Positions 1 to 6,467 of a stretch of 16,383 bases of DNA are shown here, piece after piece. This DNA comes from Bacteroidota bacterium (GTDB lineage: Bacteria; Bacteroidota; Bacteroidia; Bacteroidales; Prolixibacteraceae): assembly GCA_030632865.1 (NCBI GenBank), contig DAOVTY010000036.1, forward strand, positions 1-16,383, given 5' to 3'. A program made the position numbers and the translations under genes. Each line of letters opens with the position of its first letter. The stretch's first letter is position 1. Under the pieces are notes generated by a model that saw only the letters and a list, made by a program, of their open reading frames with translations, searched no databases and was not told the DNA's origin.

Positions 1-17
1 ATAACAGTTTTTTATGC

Positions 18-25
18 TATCTTTG
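18..25 (+). promoter_or_regulatory. Bacteroidota -7 promoter box for rpsP
   Basis: TATCTTTG matches the Bacteroidota sigma consensus TAnnTTTG exactly and lies 33 nt before the rpsP start codon. The matching -33 element would fall near the left window edge, where only a T-rich run is visible, so the call rests on the -7 box and its position. Confidence 0.6.
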
Positions 26-57
26 CGCCACATTTTTCAAAATAAAATTAAAGAATT

Positions 58-729
58 ATGCCAGTAAAAATGAGATTAACGCGGCACGGCCGCAAACGTT
101 ATGCCTACTATCACATTGTGGTAGCAGACGGCAGGGCGCCACGAGATGGCAGGTACATTGAAAGGATTGGAACTTATAATCCTAACACGAATCCTGCAAC
201 GATAGATCTCGATTTTGATAAAGCCTTTGATTGGCTTACAAAAGGCGCACAACCTACTGACTCTGTTAGGGGAATTTTGTCGTACAAAGGAGTATTGTAC
301 AAAAGACACTTAATGGGTGGAGTTAAAAAAGGAGCTTTTGATGAAGCTGAAGCTGAAAAACGTTTGGATAGTTGGTTATCTGAAAAAGATGCTAAAATTC
401 AAGCAAAAATAGATCGTTTGGCGGGAGATGCTGCGGCAGAAACCAAAAAACAATTTGATGCTGAAACTAAAATCAATGAGGAAAGAACAGCATCATTTGC
501 TGCAAGAGATGCCGAATTAGCTGCTGAAGCTGAAGCGAAAGTTAAAGAAGCTGCCGCTGAAAGAGCTGCTGAAGAAGAGGCGAAAATTGCTGCTGAAGCA
601 GAAGTTAAAGCAGAAGAAAAAGTTGCCGAACCAAAAGCCGAAGCTGCTGCCGAGGTTAAAGTAGAGGCAAAAAAAGAGGCTCCTGCAAAGGAAAAAGAAG
701 CTCCGAAAGAAGAGAGTGCGAAATCTTAA
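58..729 (+). CDS. rpsP: 30S ribosomal protein S16 with long C-terminal tail
   Basis: Small-subunit ribosomal protein S16, a 16S rRNA-binding protein needed for 30S assembly. Residues 1 to about 82 are the S16 core, seen in the N-terminal VKMRLTRHGRKR and in the YIERIGTYNP and SVRGILSYKGVLYKRHL stretches. Residues about 85-130 form a linker (MGGVKKGAFDEAEAEKRLDSW), and about 130-223 is a low-complexity, probably helical Ala/Glu/Lys tail. At 223 residues it is well over twice the 80-90 of most bacterial S16 proteins; an extension after the core is usual in Bacteroidota, although its length varies. The ATG at 58 starts the conserved MPVKMRLTR end, so the start is secure. A promoter lies just upstream and a strong terminator just downstream, so the gene appears to be transcribed alone here. 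Function is certain; the role of the tail is unknown. Confidence 0.97.
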   Translation: MPVKMRLTRHGRKRYAYYHIVVADGRAPRDGRYIERIGTYNPNTNPATIDLDFDKAFDWLTKGAQPTDSVRGILSYKGVLYKRHLMGGVKKGAFDEAEAEKRLDSWLSEKDAKIQAKIDRLAGDAAAETKKQFDAETKINEERTASFAARDAELAAEAEAKVKEAAAERAAEEEAKIAAEAEVKAEEKVAEPKAEAAAEVKVEAKKEAPAKEKEAPKEESAKS

Positions 730-753
730 TAAAGACAACACATCTCGAAATAG

Positions 754-788
754 AAAACCATCCGTCAGTTGACGGATGGTTTTTTTTT
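754..788 (+). terminator. Rho-independent terminator of rpsP
   Basis: A near-perfect hairpin, ACCATCCGTCA (757-767) against TGACGGATGGT (770-780), gives a 10-bp stem with an AGTT loop. It is preceded by AAA and followed by an uninterrupted T run to 788. It lies 25 nt after the rpsP stop codon. Confidence 0.93.
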
Positions 789-907
789 ACTCAATACTTT
801 AGAGTGTGCAGTGATAATTTAAAACTTGAAAGATATCTTTTGACAGCTTTAAAACTATCATATTTCAATACCAATTGTATCTAAAAAATATCCGCTAATA
901 TTGTATG

Positions 908-952
908 ATTAGTTGCAACCTAATACTTTTGCATCAAGTATGAATGATGCAA
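908..952 (+). promoter_or_regulatory. Preserved promoter with operator-like dyads before the oxidoreductase remnant
   Basis: TACTTTTG (924-931) matches TAnnTTTG exactly, and a TTG at 901-903 lies 20 nt upstream, as expected for a -33 element. Two inverted repeats overlap it. ATTAG (908-912) pairs with CTAAT (920-924). A perfect 8-bp dyad, TTGCATCA (929-936) and TGATGCAA (945-952), has an 8-nt spacer and covers the expected transcription start. That arrangement suits a repressor site; the regulator is unknown. The promoter faces the pseudogene and the thioredoxin operon. Confidence 0.5.
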
Positions 953-974
953 GTGCGTGGCAGAAATATTTTCT

Positions 975-1261
975 ATAAAACTCTACTTTTTTAGTTTTGG
1001 TGGTGGTTTTGCGGATGTCGAAGCAGCAATTAAATTACTTAAAAAAGGCTATAAAGTAACTCTTGTTTCCGATAGAGATTATCTGTTTATATATCTAATT
1101 TTTATATGGATTCGGGCGATGGGGCTGCATTTATAACAAAAACCATTAAAAAGGAGAATATAATAATGCTTTCTATTGTTGGTCATTGGCTTAAAAAAGG
1201 ATGGGGGTTTTACTATAAAAATTAAAAACTGAAACGAATGCCTCGAATACCTGGCATGTAA
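975..1261 (+). pseudogene. Remnant of a FAD/NAD(P)-dependent (sulfide:quinone reductase-like) oxidoreductase, internally deleted
   Basis: Two pieces of one flavoprotein family abut in different frames. From 975, reading through GGT at 999, the translation gives GGGFADVEAAIKLLKKGY then KVTLVSDRDYLFIY: a Rossmann FAD-binding glycine motif and its first beta-alpha-beta unit. The glycines fit the GGGFAGVEAA pattern of Pyr_redox_2 enzymes. From 1106, in another frame, MDSGDGAAF continues to IVGHWLKKGWGFYYKN, then a stop (1223-1225), then KLKRMPRIPGM and a stop (1259-1261). These resemble the C-terminal end of the same family as I remember it. The middle of the protein, probably several hundred residues, is gone; the junction is at about 1104-1111. 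The ancestral start may be the ATA at 975 (ATG lost). The original substrate cannot be told. The thioredoxin gene follows on the same strand 70 nt later, so the intact gene probably led that operon. Confidence 0.8.
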
Positions 1262-1330
1262 CTAAATAAAGTTGAAAATTAAAAATTATATTATTTCCAA
1301 AGTTCATCAGAGAAACAAAAAATAATAAAC

Positions 1331-1828
1331 ATGAAAAATTTAGCAGTAGTTCTTTTGGCAATATTAGCCATTAATATAGGTTGTACAAATGGTACGGCAA
1401 AAACAGAAAATGCAGAAGCAAAAACAGAAAATAGCGCAGTTGCAAAATCAGCGTCTTCCGAGAAGATGACAGTACAATTAACTAATGACTCTTTTAAAGA
1501 AAAGGTTTTTAACTATGAGGTAAATAAAGAGTGGAAATACGAGGGAGATAAACCTTGTATTATTGATTTTTATGCCGATTGGTGTGGTCCATGCAAACAA
1601 ATTGCGCCGGTGTTAGAAGAGCTTGCAAAAGAATACGACGGTAAAATAATTATTTATAAAGTTGACACTGAAAAACAGAAAGAATTAGCATCAGCATTTG
1701 GTATTAGAAGTATTCCGTCGCTATTATTTGTTCCTTTATCAGGGCAACCACAAATGTCTCAAGGTGCTCTACCAAAAGAGCAGTTTGAAAAAATTATTAA
1801 CGACGTTTTGCTGAAAACAGCTGAGTAA
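1331..1828 (+). CDS. Thioredoxin-fold lipoprotein
   Basis: Probable periplasm-facing thiol:disulfide oxidoreductase tethered by lipid. Residues 1-17 are a lipoprotein signal peptide with lipobox NIGC (Cys18). Residues about 19-45 are a Lys/Glu/Ala/Ser linker, and 50-163 are a thioredoxin domain. The active site is WCGPC (84-88), preceded by IIDFYAD, and the cis-proline loop is SIPS (Pro129). WCGPC is the motif of strongly reducing thioredoxins, so reductant must reach it from outside the fold. The downstream membrane protein, starting 12 nt after the stop and carrying two cysteines, is a possible partner (inference). There is no clear promoter in the 70 nt before the start, which suggests transcription from the promoter at 924-931 through the pseudogene. 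The partner substrate is unknown. Confidence 0.9.
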   Translation: MKNLAVVLLAILAINIGCTNGTAKTENAEAKTENSAVAKSASSEKMTVQLTNDSFKEKVFNYEVNKEWKYEGDKPCIIDFYADWCGPCKQIAPVLEELAKEYDGKIIIYKVDTEKQKELASAFGIRSIPSLLFVPLSGQPQMSQGALPKEQFEKIINDVLLKTAE

Positions 1829-1840
1829 TTATCTAATAAT

Positions 1841-2089
1841 ATGGAGTTTAAGCAATTAGATATTAAGTCGGAAGGTAGTTGGATTAAAAGAAAACTTTGG
1901 TCGGCGCATGGCAAAAAAACACTTATTTATATTGGGTTAGGTGCAGTTGCAGGAGTTCTCTATTTTTATTTTACCGAAGGAAAAGAGCTGTCAGAAATAA
2001 CATTTGGCGAAATAGCTAAAAGCATGTTTTTTGGTGGCTTTTTAGGCTACTTTATAACCAATAGTCCTTGTTCACGAAACAAGTGCTAA
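1841..2089 (+). CDS. Small two-helix membrane protein with C-terminal CxxxxC
   Basis: An 82-residue protein I cannot name. A basic N-terminal part (residues 1-25, with IKRKLWSAHGKK) is followed by two membrane helices at about 27-45 and 58-73. A short tail ends in NSPCSRNKC, putting Cys77 and Cys82 in a CxxxxC arrangement at the very C terminus. The positive N-terminal part suggests both termini lie in the cytoplasm, although the second turn is weakly charged. The gene starts 12 nt after the thioredoxin lipoprotein and is followed by a terminator, so the two are cotranscribed. A terminal cysteine pair beside a thioredoxin suggests a redox or metal-handling function, but this is only inference. 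Small membrane proteins with this tail occur in Bacteroidota as I recall, without assigned function. Confidence 0.8.
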   Translation: MEFKQLDIKSEGSWIKRKLWSAHGKKTLIYIGLGAVAGVLYFYFTEGKELSEITFGEIAKSMFFGGFLGYFITNSPCSRNKC

Positions 2090-2104
2090 ACAATGCCTAA
2101 GCAA

Positions 2105-2150
2105 AAAAAACCGTTCCATAATCTACATAAAATAGATGGAACGGTTTTTT
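2105..2150 (+). terminator. Terminator of the thioredoxin operon
   Basis: AACCGTTCCAT (2109-2119) pairs with ATGGAACGGTT (2136-2146), giving an 11-bp stem extended by A and T tracts to 2105 and 2150. The loop can form a smaller stem (ATCTA and TAGAT). The A/T tracts make it potentially bidirectional, so it may also stop transcription leaving the minus-strand fucosidase gene. Confidence 0.9.
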
Positions 2151-2294
2151 ATTGTAATTCAAACTAAACACTATTTAATTACAAATCTATAGTATAACCA
2201 AAGTAGAACAACCGCCGAAACTGCTATTCCCGAATAATTATCAAAATATTTGCAGGATGATAAGTTTGCAATAAAAAATGCCCTAAATCAAGCC

Positions 2295-3413
2295 TTAATT
2301 TTTTAAAATTTCACCAGCTTTTGTTAACGATTGAATATCTTCTTCCGGAAAACTTCCGTCTGGCAGCGGACCCACATTCATTAATAAATTGGCATCTTTT
2401 GCCCAGGTTTCTTTTATAATCTGAACTAGTTCTTCTGCGGTTTTATGTTTTCCATCGTTGCGTTTATCATATCCCCAAGCATGTGGCTGAAGTGTGTTAC
2501 AAATTTCCTTGGGTTTGTTTATATTTTTTTCATAAACCATGCGAGCTACTTCAAATTGGCTTCCCACTTTATTAGTTGCATTTCGCTCGGGAGCAGAAAA
2601 ATCTTCATCGCCATTTGCACCCTGTTTAAACGAAATTAATGCATGCGAACTTAAACTTCGAATTAATGCATAAGTCTCTTCAACAGGAAACAGGTCGGGG
2701 CGATTATATAATCCCATTATTGGGTCGAACCAAATACCTGCGATTGTTGGATATTGCGTAAGAATCTCTTTTAACTGTTCATGTACATAATCAACATAAA
2801 TTCTAAAATCTTTATCTTTTTGAAATTTATATTCAGGCTGTGCATTTTGGTATGCCGGACGAGCATTTTTCCAACCAGCCTCGCGCGAATAAAAATAGGG
2901 ATGTTTCCAGTCGGCAGCATACGAATAATATAAAAATAACCCCAATCCCTTTTTATTACATGCCTCTGCCAATTCTCCAATTAAATCTCTACCACAAGGT
3001 GAGTTTAAACTATTAAAATCGGTTTGTTCCGTCTTAAAAAGACAAAACCCATCGTGATGTTTGCCGGTAATTGTAATGTATTTCATTCCAGCTTTTATCG
3101 CGAGGTCAGTAATAAAATCGGCATCAAATTTATCAGCGGTAAACGTATCTTTAAGTTTTGCATATTCGGCTAGCGGAATTGTATCGCGCAACTGAACCCA
3201 TTCTCCTTTTTCTAGCTGGGCATATAAACCGTAATGAATAAACATTCCATATTTTGCGTCGGTAAACCAATGCAAATTTGCCTGTCGCGGATTTTCTAAA
3301 TATTCTTTTGAATATTTTTTAAGATAATTGGGAACTAACTGTTTTTCGTTACATCCAGAAATGGATATAAATACAAAAGCAATAAAAGTTATAAAAGTTA
3401 TCTTTTTAATCAT
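2295..3413 (-). CDS. GH29 alpha-L-fucosidase lipoprotein, catalytic domain only
   Basis: Glycoside hydrolase family 29 enzyme expected to release alpha-L-fucose from glycans by a retaining mechanism. Residues 1-20 are a signal peptide with lipobox SISGC (Cys21), so the protein is probably anchored in the envelope. The barrel begins with HWFTDAKYGMFIHYG (48-62), followed by GKHHDGF (117-123). The predicted nucleophile is Asp230 in GIWFDP, and the domain ends with NLLMNVGPLPDGSFPEEDI. At 372 residues it stops right after the barrel and lacks the C-terminal beta-sandwich found in longer GH29 fucosidases. The acid/base residue is poorly conserved in this family and I cannot assign it. No SusC/SusD pair or other glycosidase is nearby, so it is not part of a visible polysaccharide locus. 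Substrate linkage is unknown. Confidence 0.9.
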   Translation of the reverse strand: MIKKITFITFIAFVFISISGCNEKQLVPNYLKKYSKEYLENPRQANLHWFTDAKYGMFIHYGLYAQLEKGEWVQLRDTIPLAEYAKLKDTFTADKFDADFITDLAIKAGMKYITITGKHHDGFCLFKTEQTDFNSLNSPCGRDLIGELAEACNKKGLGLFLYYSYAADWKHPYFYSREAGWKNARPAYQNAQPEYKFQKDKDFRIYVDYVHEQLKEILTQYPTIAGIWFDPIMGLYNRPDLFPVEETYALIRSLSSHALISFKQGANGDEDFSAPERNATNKVGSQFEVARMVYEKNINKPKEICNTLQPHAWGYDKRNDGKHKTAEELVQIIKETWAKDANLLMNVGPLPDGSFPEEDIQSLTKAGEILKN

Positions 3414-3454
3414 TTTGTGATTTTGGATAAATGCAAAAGCCGATGGGAGAACAA

Positions 3455-3462
3455 CAAAATTA
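3455..3462 (-). promoter_or_regulatory. Candidate -7 box for the fucosidase gene
   Basis: On the minus strand this reads TAATTTTG, an exact TAnnTTTG match 42 nt before the fucosidase ATG. It overlaps the stop codon of the upstream receiver gene (3460-3462). No convincing -33 TTG lies at the usual distance, so the call is tentative. Confidence 0.4.
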
Positions 3463-3954
3463 AAGTTCTAAATCAAAAAATATAGAAACAAAAATAATTG
3501 TCATTATAATAACGAAAAGCATAATAAAAAATCCAACTATGCCAATATTAAATCCTTTTCTAATTTTCTCTTTTTTTGTTGCTGAAAGAAGTTGATCGAT
3601 AGAACGCACTAGCCTGAATGGAGCTTGTTCATTTTTAATAATATAATCGGCAGCACCTAATTTCATTGCTTTTATGGCCACAGGTATTTTGCTCTGCCCA
3701 CTTAAAAATATAAAATCAATTTCAGGATATTCCTGTTTTACTTTTCGCATAAATTCAAGTCCGTTAATTCCTTCATACGAATAGTCTAAAATAATAATAT
3801 CGGGTTTTACTTTAATGTTATTTAAACACTCCTCTCCATTTTTAAACACTTTTATATTTTTATATTTTTTCGATTGCAAATAACCAACAATCAAATCTTT
3901 ATAAACTATGCTGTCTTCGATAATATAAATTAATGGGTTTTTCGTGTTTTGCAT
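3460..3954 (-). CDS. Membrane-anchored response-regulator receiver protein
   Basis: A 164-residue protein consisting of one CheY-like receiver domain and a C-terminal membrane helix. The acidic pocket is Glu13-Asp14 (IIEDS), the phosphorylation site is Asp57 (IIILDYS), the switch residue is Ser85 (FLSGQ) and the conserved lysine is Lys107 (YIIKNE). Residues about 125-135 are basic, and 137-160 form one strongly hydrophobic helix ending in DLEL. There is no DNA-binding or enzymatic output domain. I chose the ATG at 3954 because the reading frame can be extended only to a TTG at 4017, and MQNTKNPLIYIIEDS is a normal receiver start. The longer form would add a second hydrophobic segment at the N terminus. 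No histidine kinase is next to it. Output is probably by protein contact at the inner membrane (inference). Confidence 0.82.
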   Translation of the reverse strand: MQNTKNPLIYIIEDSIVYKDLIVGYLQSKKYKNIKVFKNGEECLNNIKVKPDIIILDYSYEGINGLEFMRKVKQEYPEIDFIFLSGQSKIPVAIKAMKLGAADYIIKNEQAPFRLVRSIDQLLSATKKEKIRKGFNIGIVGFFIMLFVIIMTIIFVSIFFDLEL

Positions 3955-4213
3955 CGTGTAAGAATTAAATATGGAAACAATTAAACCTAAAAATAGTACA
4001 TATTTTGCAGAATTCAAATAACATAATAAATATGAGGGTTAATTTTATGGCAACTCTGCAATGCTAAATATTAAACGGTTAGAGTTTCTTATTATTTTTT
4101 GGCACCCCGCATATCTTTCAAATATTACATTATTTCTCAGTTTTTATCTATTCCTTACAGACAATATTAGGAGATTATTCTCAGTAAAAATATTTTTTCT
4201 GAATATTAACAAT

Positions 4214-4221
4214 TAAGTTTG
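4214..4221 (+). promoter_or_regulatory. -7 promoter box for coaX
   Basis: TAAGTTTG is an exact TAnnTTTG match ending 19 nt before the coaX ATG, which implies a very short leader. No clear -33 element was found. The rest of 4018-4239, between the divergent receiver and coaX genes, is AT-rich without other recognisable signals. Confidence 0.5.
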
Positions 4222-4239
4222 TTCTAAAATTTTGCAAAT

Positions 4240-5010
4240 ATGTTATTGGCAATCGACATTGGAAATACAAATATTGTTTTTGGCGTTCACAAAAATAACG
4301 GCTGGTTAAATAATTGGCGCATTCAAACCGATCAGTTAAAAACTGCCGACGAATACGAAGTAATATTTCGTTCTCTGCTTTTGGCGGGTAATATTAGCTA
4401 CGCCGAGATTGCCGAGATTATGCTTAGTAGCGTTGTTCCGTCTTTGGTTCGTCCGTTTACAGAAATGCTTTCAGGGTTAATCCCCGATTCAAATATTACT
4501 GTTGTTAATCCAGAAATTTATGAGAAGCTGCCAATAAAAGTTATGAATCCATATGAGATTGGAAGCGATATTGTTGCCAATGCTGTTGCTGCATTTCAAA
4601 AATTTGGTAATCTTACAATGATTATCGATTTTGGAACGGCACTTACTTTTACAACTATCGGGAAAAATTCAGAAATTCTTGGAGTTGCCATTGCTCCCGG
4701 ACTACAAACGGCAGTAGGCGCACTTGCCGGAAAAACGGCACAGTTGCCTCAAATTCATCTCACTCAACCACCATCTATTTTGGGCAAAAATACTATTCAT
4801 GCCATTCAAGCAGGCGTTGTTTTTGGGTTTACAGGGTTGGTAGATTCTATTATCGAACAAACTCAAAATGAGTTAAATGAAAAACTAAATGTAGTTGCCA
4901 CAGGAGGCCTAAGTTTGGTAATTGCTCCACTAACCAAACAGATAAAAAATACCGATCAGATGTTGACTCTTGACGGACTTTATCATATACACTCTTTTGT
5001 TTCAGATTAG
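4240..5010 (+). CDS. coaX: Type III pantothenate kinase
   Basis: Catalyses ATP-dependent phosphorylation of pantothenate to 4'-phosphopantothenate, the first step of coenzyme A synthesis, in the cytoplasm. At 256 residues it has the usual CoaX length. The ASKHA-fold motifs are all visible: the phosphate-binding DIGNTN (residues 6-11) at the N terminus, the central DFGTALTFTTI, and the GLQTAVGALAGKTAQLP segment. ATGGLS near the C terminus is the adenosine-side glycine motif. Type III kinases need a monovalent cation and are not inhibited by CoA (family knowledge). The gene has its own promoter box just upstream. No birA was found next to it, although the two are adjacent in many genomes. Function is well supported. 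Confidence 0.95.
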   Translation: MLLAIDIGNTNIVFGVHKNNGWLNNWRIQTDQLKTADEYEVIFRSLLLAGNISYAEIAEIMLSSVVPSLVRPFTEMLSGLIPDSNITVVNPEIYEKLPIKVMNPYEIGSDIVANAVAAFQKFGNLTMIIDFGTALTFTTIGKNSEILGVAIAPGLQTAVGALAGKTAQLPQIHLTQPPSILGKNTIHAIQAGVVFGFTGLVDSIIEQTQNELNEKLNVVATGGLSLVIAPLTKQIKNTDQMLTLDGLYHIHSFVSD

Positions 5011-5070
5011 TAATTTCTTTTTAATTGAATTTCAGTACAGCTTTAATTAAACCTTTATTACGGAAAGAAG

Positions 5071-5088
5071 TCAGACATCCTAGTCTGA
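5071..5088 (+). other. Small hairpin after coaX
   Basis: TCAGAC (5071-5076) and GTCTGA (5083-5088) form a 6-bp stem with loop ATCCTA. No T run follows, so it is a weak terminator candidate for coaX at best, or a regulatory dyad upstream of the efflux operon. Confidence 0.35.
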
Positions 5089-5092
5089 TAAC

Positions 5093-5110
5093 TGTAAATT
5101 TATATTTACA
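5093..5110. promoter_or_regulatory. 18-nt palindrome, candidate operator of the efflux operon
   Basis: TGTAAAT (5093-5099) and ATTTACA (5104-5110) are perfect inverted repeats with a 4-nt spacer TTAT. It lies 150 nt before the adaptor start and about 48 nt before GACTTTTG (5158-5165), a one-mismatch match to the -7 consensus. Its symmetry suits a dimeric repressor or activator. No regulator gene adjoins the operon, so the protein would be encoded elsewhere. Confidence 0.45.
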
Positions 5111-5259
5111 TTATTCTTAATATTCAGTAAAAGATTTTTTTGTTCTGATTATTTATAGACTTTTGCCCTACTTTTTATTACAACTATATATTATTCATTT
5201 TGTTAATAGGTTGTACAAGCATAAAAATTAGTATTGTAAAATATAGAAAATATTTAGTT

Positions 5260-6465
5260 ATGAGTTGGAGAAAAATTACATTTATTGTTGTTGCTCTTAT
5301 TATATTACTTGGAGGTTCAGCAGCACTCTCAAAATTATTTGTTTCGATGAAACCGGAGCCTCCGCGTATGCCGGATAAAGAAATGAAACGTTTTGTAAAG
5401 GCAGAAACGGTAAAGTATGACGAAATTATTTCGTCGGTTGCTCGCGAAGGACGAGTGGTTTCTAGTAGCGAAATTACATTGGTTGCCGAAGCTTCGGGTA
5501 AAATCGAAAAGGGAAGTATTTCGCTCAGAAAAGGAGCGTCGTTTAAAAAAGGACAATTAATTGCAGAGATTTATAAAGATGAAGTAGAGCTTGCATTGAA
5601 AGCCAGAAAAAGCCGATTTTTAACTACAATAATCACTTTACTTCCCGATATTAAAGTTGATTTTCCAGATCAGTTAGATGCATATGAAATGTTTTTCAGA
5701 GCAATAAATATGGAAGAAGATTTGCCGGAGATGCCAGTAATTAGAGACGAAAAACTTAAAATATTTCTAGCTAGCCGGAATGTTTTAAGCGAATTTTATG
5801 GGATTCAACAAGACGAGAAAAGGTTAAAACGCCACTCCCTTTATGCGCCGTTCAACGGAACGTTTACTTTGGTAAACTTCGAAGTTGGAGGGTATATAAA
5901 TACCGGCGGACAAATTGCAAAAATGATTCGTACCGACCAGTTAGAAGTTGAAGTTCCGGTAGAAAACAAATATAGTAAATGGATTAAAATTGGTGATAAA
6001 GTTCGTGTTTTTTCAAAAAACAGGGTGTCGGAAATGCCCGGTGTCGTAATCCGTAAATCCAATTTTATAAATGTAAATACGCAGTCGCGAAGTATTTTTG
6101 TGAAAGTACAACACGCCTCAAATGTTGAGATGTTGGCAGGAGAATATAAAATAGTCGAATTTCCGGGGCAAAAAATTGCTGCTGCAATGGAAATTGCAAG
6201 AAGCGCAGTTTTTAACTCAATCGAAGTATTTGTAATTATTGATGGTAAATTAAAAAAACAAGAAATAAATATTATAAAAACCAACGAAACTACCCTGATT
6301 TTTAATGGCTTAAAAGAAGGCGTTAAAGTTGTTGTTGAACCATTAGTAAATGTTCAGGAAAATAGTCCGGTAGGGGTTATTGGAGAAGAGCAGCCAAAAC
6401 CGGAAAATAAAAAAGGAGCTGGAAAATCGGGACAAGGAAATCCAAAATCTAAAGAAAAAGCCTAG
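5260..6465 (+). CDS. RND efflux periplasmic adaptor (membrane fusion protein)
   Basis: Periplasmic adaptor that links the inner-membrane RND pump to the outer-membrane channel. The start is the ATG at 5260, giving 401 residues. The frame can be extended upstream only to a TTG at 5200, and MSWRKITFIVVALIILLGG is a normal N-terminal membrane anchor. The order is: helix 7-27; a barrel-sandwich/lipoyl half (AEASGKIEKGSISLRKGASFKKGQ, split around GSIS); a short helical region with LPDIKVDFPDQ and later FLASRNVLSEFYGIQQDEKRL; the second lipoyl half (YAPFNGTF); the beta-barrel (QLEVEVPVENKYSKWIKIGDKVRVF); a membrane-proximal domain; and a Lys/Gly-rich tail. The hairpin is a compact form I recall from Bacteroidota adaptors rather than a long coiled coil. 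The stop is 2 nt before the pump gene, so translation is probably coupled. Substrate cannot be told. Confidence 0.92.
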   Translation: MSWRKITFIVVALIILLGGSAALSKLFVSMKPEPPRMPDKEMKRFVKAETVKYDEIISSVAREGRVVSSSEITLVAEASGKIEKGSISLRKGASFKKGQLIAEIYKDEVELALKARKSRFLTTIITLLPDIKVDFPDQLDAYEMFFRAINMEEDLPEMPVIRDEKLKIFLASRNVLSEFYGIQQDEKRLKRHSLYAPFNGTFTLVNFEVGGYINTGGQIAKMIRTDQLEVEVPVENKYSKWIKIGDKVRVFSKNRVSEMPGVVIRKSNFINVNTQSRSIFVKVQHASNVEMLAGEYKIVEFPGQKIAAAMEIARSAVFNSIEVFVIIDGKLKKQEINIIKTNETTLIFNGLKEGVKVVVEPLVNVQENSPVGVIGEEQPKPENKKGAGKSGQGNPKSKEKA

Positions 6466-6467
6466 GC

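Noticed and set aside
517..741. Minus-strand open frame rich in Phe and Ser opposite the rpsP tail
   Set aside because: It is the mirror of the Glu/Lys/Ala-rich codons of the S16 tail; it has no start context or family resemblance.
3955..4017. N-terminal hydrophobic extension of the receiver protein
   Set aside because: It depends on a TTG start; the ATG at 3954 gives a standard receiver domain start.
5200..5259. N-terminal extension of the RND adaptor including LIGC, resembling a lipobox
   Set aside because: It would need a TTG start and would precede a perfectly normal ATG start plus membrane anchor at 5260. The cysteine is followed by a long polar stretch and there is no hydrophobic region before it.
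5841..6284. 147-codon minus-strand open frame inside the RND adaptor gene
   Set aside because: Antisense to a secure gene; hydrophobic composition comes from complementing Lys/Glu/Asn codons.
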